From Liolophura sinensis (taxonomy: Eukaryota > Mollusca > Polyplacophora > Chitonida > Chitonidae): a stretch of DNA of 64,000 nucleotides. The DNA lies in the NCBI RefSeq assembly GCF_032854445.1, contig NC_088301.1:26334402-26398401 (forward strand), read 5' to 3'. Below are positions 59,301-64,000 of the stretch, piece after piece. The notes below the pieces were generated by a model. The model searched no databases, was not told the DNA's origin, and saw only the letters and a program-made list of their open reading frames with translations. How positions within the stretch are numbered: the first letter of the stretch is position 1; each line of letters begins with the position of its first letter. The position numbers were made by a program, and so were the translations under genes.

Positions 59301-62300
59301 AGATAGTGTTGTCATATACTAGTAATAGTCAAGTTGTCTACCTTCAGTCTTCAGTCTTGCTGCAGCAACCACTTGTTACTTTTGGTGTGTAAGAAAACAT
59401 AACCATCCGCCACTGGATTAGCAATTAAGTTTTGAAACCTTTGCCAAAGCAAAATGGGGAATGATAGATCTGTATGCAGTTTCCGATAATAGCGGAGTGT
59501 GATAAATTTCCATCTGGTTATATAGAGCCCACCTCATCAGCCATTAACCGCGTTCATTAGGTGAATGTGGAGACGTAATGATGCTGCAAAGTTCACACTG
59601 TGGGCCCCATAAACATGTATAAAGATAAGCTGTAGGCATGAAGGCGTGGCACACTGTCTGGGTCATTGTGCCAAGGCCTGTCTGCATCCCAGAATCCAGC
59701 GTTAACTACCTGCAGGTGCTGCTCGTCAGCAAAAGTACACTTATGCACATTTCACATGGTTCGGGGTTGTGTGGATGGGGTTTTTTTGTGGGTCATAATC
59801 ATCTTTTTACTCCGTCCACAGACAAGAAGAGCGGTAATCTGGAGAACAGTAACGATAAGTGGTCCCTGAATAAACCTTCTCAGTTTCTGAATCATTACAT
59901 CAAGTGGAATGGCCTCAAGGGTTACGACTTAGAACAAAACTCGTGGAAGTTCAAGCGACGGTCTGATGAGTTCAGCTCCGGTGTCTCCTCCTCCCCGAGG
60001 GTCGACGGAGGGGATTCTGCTCCCGGGGGTCAGCCGGTGCGCTCTCAGCGCCGAGCTCGATCCGTCAGCATGGAAAGACACGTGGAGACGCTCGTCGTCG
60101 TAGACAAGATGATGGTCGGTTACCATGGGCAACAGGAGATAGAGCCCTACGTGCTTACCATTATGAATATTGTAAGTCGGCTTCTTCAAAGGTATATTTA
60201 AGACACAACAGGTGGGGGGACTCGGCCTAGAAAAGCTCAGTAAGCTTTATATTACATAACTCGTTGTGGATGGTGGCAAAATTCCTATACCTCACCAGCT
60301 GAACTATACCTCTCTTAAAAAAACGGTAAGAATACCAAAACTCGCAAATAACATAGAATCACTTTCTATAACCTACTGAGAATGCCATAGCCCACTTACT
60401 GAGCCGAGCGATTTGTTTGACTCATTTGCTTTGGGACGTTTATATACATGGCAGCGGAATATATATACACAGGTTATCATTTATGCTTTTTTTATGAGAG
60501 CTGCATAAAGTCACACACTCGCCCATCCATAAGAAAGACCACTTTTAACAATTCCAAAAACAAAAAATAGAAAAAAATTCACAACGTTACAGGTATCACA
60601 AATACTATTTATCCTGTGCTAAGTATAGGATTATCGGATAATTTAAGTCAGATTTCCTTGATTTGCGCTTAATGGTGTGATTAAGTATAAGAAAACAAGA
60701 TTGTGAATTCTCGAAAGAGAAAACAATTATGAATGTGAAGTCTTTCTGTAAGTTTTTATGGTATATCTATCCCACAAATAAATACCTGTCGTGATCAGAA
60801 GAACAGAGCACGTCAGTTGAGCACGTATCATTGTTGATTACATCCTCATAGGCCTGAAATAACTTCACTCCAATTTTCTCATTTTTTTTTACGATGAGTA
60901 TAATTCTCTCGTAAATAAATCTGGAGGGAGTTTTCAGAATTTCTGACGCTGTGCTTTATGTCTAAACTTGCCAAATCCTGGGTTAGGGGCTGTATAAGAA
61001 TCGTGTTGACTGTAGCCGTCACATTAGATATATAGAAGTTATAAAATCAAAGCGCAACTTGGATACATATGTTTTAAATTACATGTAGTATTTAACGTAC
61101 AAACCAGCATGTTGAACAATTTGAATACTCATTAAAGTTAAGCGCCTGTGGGATATTTCTCACATCTTTGAAAACTTAATTCTGTGTATGGTAGCTGGTG
61201 TTGAATATCTGTTTGGAAATTGCTTTTGCAATTCCAAACTGCTGGCTTGGAACATTGTATGGTTGGCGATTGACACATGTATATTTGTTACGACACCGAG
61301 ATTTATGTGAATGGTTGCAATTAATATATCTCTCATATGTATTTGATGTGGCGAAGAGCTTACAACGCTCGCCTCTAAAGCTTTGAAATGATTACTCTTT
61401 AATCTCATTTTACCACCTTTAACAAAACGGCCCAATAATTTTGCATTCTTTTATTCTTTCTCATAGTGAGTCAATCTATTCAGTGTACATGCTTTTGACT
61501 AGGTTGTACTTATACATTGCAACAGAACAAAGCGATTTCTTTTCACTGCGATTTGGATCTTTGTGTAGCCTGTCAGTCTCCCATTCCTAACATCGGTACT
61601 TTCTTCGCACTCAGCGTAATGGAGTGTATGTCAAGTACTGGTCGGCGCAGTGTTTCAGTGAGGCAGCACTGCATGTATATCACCGTGACCTTACGCAAAA
61701 AGACACCGTCGTGATATGATGGAAGTGTAATGTTTAAAGCTGCACTAAAACCCAAAACAAAACCTAAAATAAATAGATTTACTTAACCTTTTACAGACTC
61801 ACAAAAAATCAAATCTGTTAATTTTAACTGAAAGCCTGTTGTCTTGGTGATGCTAGAATGTATTCTGTTATTGCAGCATATTGTTCTGTTAAATATGACA
61901 CGCATATTCTATTAATTCAACATAAAGACTAACAAGATATTATGCTGAATATGACAGATTATTGTGTTATATTAACATAATGCATTCCAGCATCATTTAT
62001 ACTTTCTATTAAAATTAACAGATAAATTTTTTGAGCGTAATCTTGGAAAAGAGTTATGAAGCCAACTGTTCTTTGAGTATCGCTATGCTTTTGTGGTTCA
62101 TCAGAGAGTACGTTTAAACCATGTGATCTAGTAATATCCTTCATGGAAAATACCCTGCTATTTTACCGTAGTCAGAGCTCTTGGTCACACTTTATTGGGA
62201 GAAGTCCCCTTTTGACTCAGGGGATCGTTTTTAAACCCACGGTCCCCTAGGGTCAGAAAGTCAAGCTTAGGCCTCTATCCTAGACATTTCCACTTGGCCC

Positions 62301-63732
62301 ATGCAGGGAACAACTACACAGATGGTTAGAACCACGTGTACTTGCCAAACACTCTGTCCTGTATCCGGAAATCTGGGACCAATTAAACTAAAATTCAGGC
62401 GTGTAACAAAAGCTGCAACTCTTTCATCACTGCTTTTTCAGAGTAGCTCTCTTATTCCAAAACTACTGCTTTTAAAGATTGGTTTCTGAAGTATTGTGAC
62501 TTTTGGAACAAAATAAAGCTGTCGGATCTGGGATCAAAGAGACGTTTCTTGTATGGGAGAGAAACGCTTTCAAGCACAGACAGGCAAAGTTCAGCCGACT
62601 TGCGCCATCTGGCGGTGTACATAATGAACAAATCCGGCAATGTTTGGCCATGTGTCCAACAGAAATGACCATGTAGCCTTGCCGGACAGGAAAGACTGTT
62701 TAGCTCACCAGTGGTCAGTCAGGGTCCGTGTCCATGGCAACATCCAATTTATGTGTTCATAAATTTAAACTCAGAAACACGGGACCTGGTAAATTTTTGA
62801 GTGATCAGTGTGAAAACTGGGGAAACTCAGCACGCTCAAATTTGAGAGAAAAGTGCGTTTCCCTTTGTTGCCGTTCATTGTAAAAAAAAAACTGACTGGT
62901 AGCATATGATTTCTAAAAAGAGGAGAAAATGTATCCCTGGCATGAATATTTGCACCACTTTTAGTCATCATATGTATAGGACATGAGTATACTGTAATTA
63001 TTCTAATTTTTGAGACAAATATTGGCAGTGCTGAAAGCTGAAAATTGCATTTCTCTTCCGGTTTTTTTTAGAAAAGTAAAGATATGAATACGTTGTTCGT
63101 TAGACTTTCTAACAGTGTGGGAAAAGAAAATTTGACATGTATATTAGTTAAAAAAAGAGCAGATCAGATGTCCCAGAAATTAGAAGAATTACGGTATTAG
63201 CACTTTATCAACATTCCCACTCATTCATGACAATTTCTGTTCCATCTTTCACAAAGTTTAAATGTATGGTACCTGTGAGTTAAATTGACCACCACATTTA
63301 CAGTTTAGTCGACAGTCTTCAACCAAGGTGCAATGGTAAGTTTTCCTACCATATAGCGGAAATTATGCCAACACCAATATCCTACGTGGCGATCTAATTC
63401 AGCTCAACGAACATTCGACACTGGGTTAAGCGGAGTTAGAAACAGTTATGAAGCAATGCCAGAGACTCTGGACAATCTGTCCATATTTACTGACAAAAAG
63501 CAGCACCGATATTTTCAGTACGCTTGATGACTTACTTATTTGTTGCACTGTTGTTTAATGTGACACTCAGGTAGCGTCAATTGAGCAAACTTTTTTGCCA
63601 CCGCTGTTGTGCCATTAAGACAAAATATCTGTTTTCTCTTGAGGTCAGGTTGCTAAGTTGTACCATGACCCGAGCATTGGTAACGCCGTCAACGTGATTG
63701 TCACCAGGCTGGTTCTCCTCACGGAAGATCAG
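50330..63732 (+). CDS. ADAMTS6/10: ADAMTS6/10-like secreted metalloprotease (N-terminal part)
   Basis: Secreted zinc metalloprotease; human ADAMTS6 and ADAMTS10 act on fibrillin microfibrils and matrix. Exons 50330-50438, 51472-51899, 58517-58667, 59822-60171, 63649-63732; phases join and give 374 residues. ATG 50330 starts a signal peptide ([19 protein letters not shown]). The prodomain has [42 protein letters not shown], then [24 protein letters not shown] and the cysteine switch HCGVSD (Cys226). A furin-type site RRAR (306-309) precedes [20 protein letters not shown], the start of the metalloprotease domain; the last exon gives [21 protein letters not shown] second basic site RKKRR lies at 76-80. 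The zinc-binding HExxH exon and all later domains lie beyond the window. ADAMTS6 versus ADAMTS10 cannot be separated here. Confidence 0.95.
50439..51471 (+). other. ADAMTS-like intron 1
   Basis: Between donor gtaggt and acceptor actgcag. A 119-codon ORF at 51143 ends in it and is not part of the gene. No repeats recognised. Confidence 0.6.
52640..53205. repeat. 45-bp minisatellite in ADAMTS-like intron 2
   Basis: About 12 copies of a 45-bp unit (cacccagcaaccaagaaagg, acaggtcatgtccaaaatca), the outer copies more diverged. Because 45 is a multiple of three, long ORFs appear on both strands; these are not genes. Confidence 0.9.
53605..53812. mobile_element. MITE-like inverted-repeat element, copy 2
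   Basis: Perfect terminal inverted repeats: aacttaacagaaagtctgtt at 53611-53630 and its reverse complement at 53788-53807. The interior in reverse orientation matches the copies at 3105 and 61811. Confidence 0.85.
55288..55352. repeat. Short tandem repeat, unit 22-24 bp
   Basis: Three copies of tgccttgcatttgccttttt with small spacers. Confidence 0.75.
56300..56900. repeat. 128-bp higher-order tandem repeat made of four related submonomers
   Basis: tgctgttttgacgtcaacgg begins at 56391 and 56519, and a variant at 56647, so the period is 128 bp; about four copies with increasing decay to the right. Each unit has four submonomers of about 30-35 bp of the type ttgtttaa-cgccaacg-gccacactt-gttgat. 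Confidence 0.8.
57884..58104 (+). mobile_element. SINE-A copy with target-site duplication
   Basis: 5'-truncated at the A box, with agtcgctgtgagttcaagtt, cagcaacctgcggatggccg, ccgccgtcggataagtgaaa and an (aaat)n tail. Direct repeat tcattcaaca at 57874-57883 and 58105-58114. Confidence 0.9.
58668..59821 (+). other. ADAMTS-like intron 3
   Basis: A+T-rich, with an A-run near 59143-59165. The frame upstream of the exon at 59822 is open back to 59638 but includes the pyrimidine tract and acceptor, so that part is not coding. Confidence 0.6.
60172..63648 (+). other. ADAMTS-like intron 4
   Basis: Noncoding intron between donor gtaagt at 60172 and acceptor gaggtcag; includes MITE copy 3 at 61811-62028. 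No further exon was recognised, although short exons cannot be excluded. The direct join ATT|GTT gives [12 protein letters not shown] as the family expects. Confidence 0.6.
61811..62028. mobile_element. MITE-like inverted-repeat element, copy 3
   Basis: Imperfect terminal inverted repeats of about 46 bp (aaatctgttaattttaactg... and ...attaaaattaacagataaat) flank a noncoding interior shared with copies 1 and 2. Confidence 0.8.
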
Positions 63733-63774
63733 GTAAGTCTATATTTTACCACACTATGCCTCAAATTGTTTACA

Positions 63775-63960
63775 AACACCCCACCCAATCACTTTATACT
63801 CACACCTGGCCAACCGGTCCTGTTTCGTTGCTCTGACCACTCAGTGCTAAGCGCGAAGCGAGGCAGCAACAGGCGCCATTGATAAAGTCTTTGGTCCTTT
63901 GATCCCAGGTCTCCCGACTTCGACGCCCTAACCATTTGGGATTTACACTTCCTTGGAGGA
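63775..63960 (-). mobile_element. SINE-B-related fragment in the following ADAMTS-like intron
   Basis: actcacacctggccaaccgg, ctcagtgctaagcgcgaagc and aggtctcccgacttcgacgc match the right half of the element at 44706-44965 and SINE-B (aagcgaggcag). The 63733-64000 stretch is intron otherwise. Confidence 0.65.
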
Positions 63961-64000
63961 GCTCAGATTCTAGTGCCACTCCCTAGTTTCCCACCAGTGG

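Overview
The window is animal nuclear DNA, A+T-rich, with small exons and long introns full of short interspersed repeats. The repeat families, above all a tRNA-headed SINE ending in a motif like tattcttgagtacggcgt followed by (aaat)n, together with a very Sec-rich selenoprotein P, point to a mollusc and probably a bivalve. That assignment is inference. Five host genes can be read exon by exon with matching splice phases: SELENOP (+, 5' end outside the window), a GPX7-like peroxidase (-), CDC20 (+), TRAPPC5 (-) and an ADAMTS6/10-like protease (+, 3' end outside the window).

The outstanding feature is SELENOP at 717-7247. Two ordinary exons encode the rest of the thioredoxin-like domain. A third exon (3375-7247) opens with a Lys/His-rich segment and then runs about 1,200 more codons with no TAA or TAG but, by hand count, 162 in-frame TGA codons, before a TAG at 7245-7247. 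About 155 of these lie in a run of 105-bp (35-codon) repeats carrying five TGA each, and three TGA codons are consecutive at 3984-3992. The 3' UTR holds a well-formed form-2 SECIS hairpin (7593-7689) and a weaker second candidate, followed by poly(A) signals. A standard ORF search splits this exon into several fake Asp-rich repeat proteins in the wrong frame. The TGA count is above the 132 I remember as the published maximum for molluscan SELENOP.

Layout: 1-7800 SELENOP; 7877-8110 a 30-bp minisatellite; 9868-13350 GPX7-like gene, convergent with SELENOP; 13350-19870 intergenic DNA with promoter-like CCAAT clusters at both sides; 19870-25050 CDC20 in eight coding exons; 25.2-31.3 kb intergenic DNA with a decayed LINE; 31345-37978 TRAPPC5 in seven exons; 38-50.3 kb gene-poor DNA with SINEs and minisatellites; 50330-end, signal peptide, prodomain and the first part of the metalloprotease domain of an ADAMTS6/10-like gene, with large introns containing tandem repeats.

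The genes do not form a pathway. SELENOP and the GPX7-like gene are both thiol/selenol redox genes, but nothing in the sequence shows shared regulation. Mobile DNA consists of at least three tRNA-derived SINE families, a three-copy inverted-repeat MITE family, other hairpin elements and one broken non-LTR retrotransposon. I saw no retrovirus-like or Polinton-like element and no CRISPR array.
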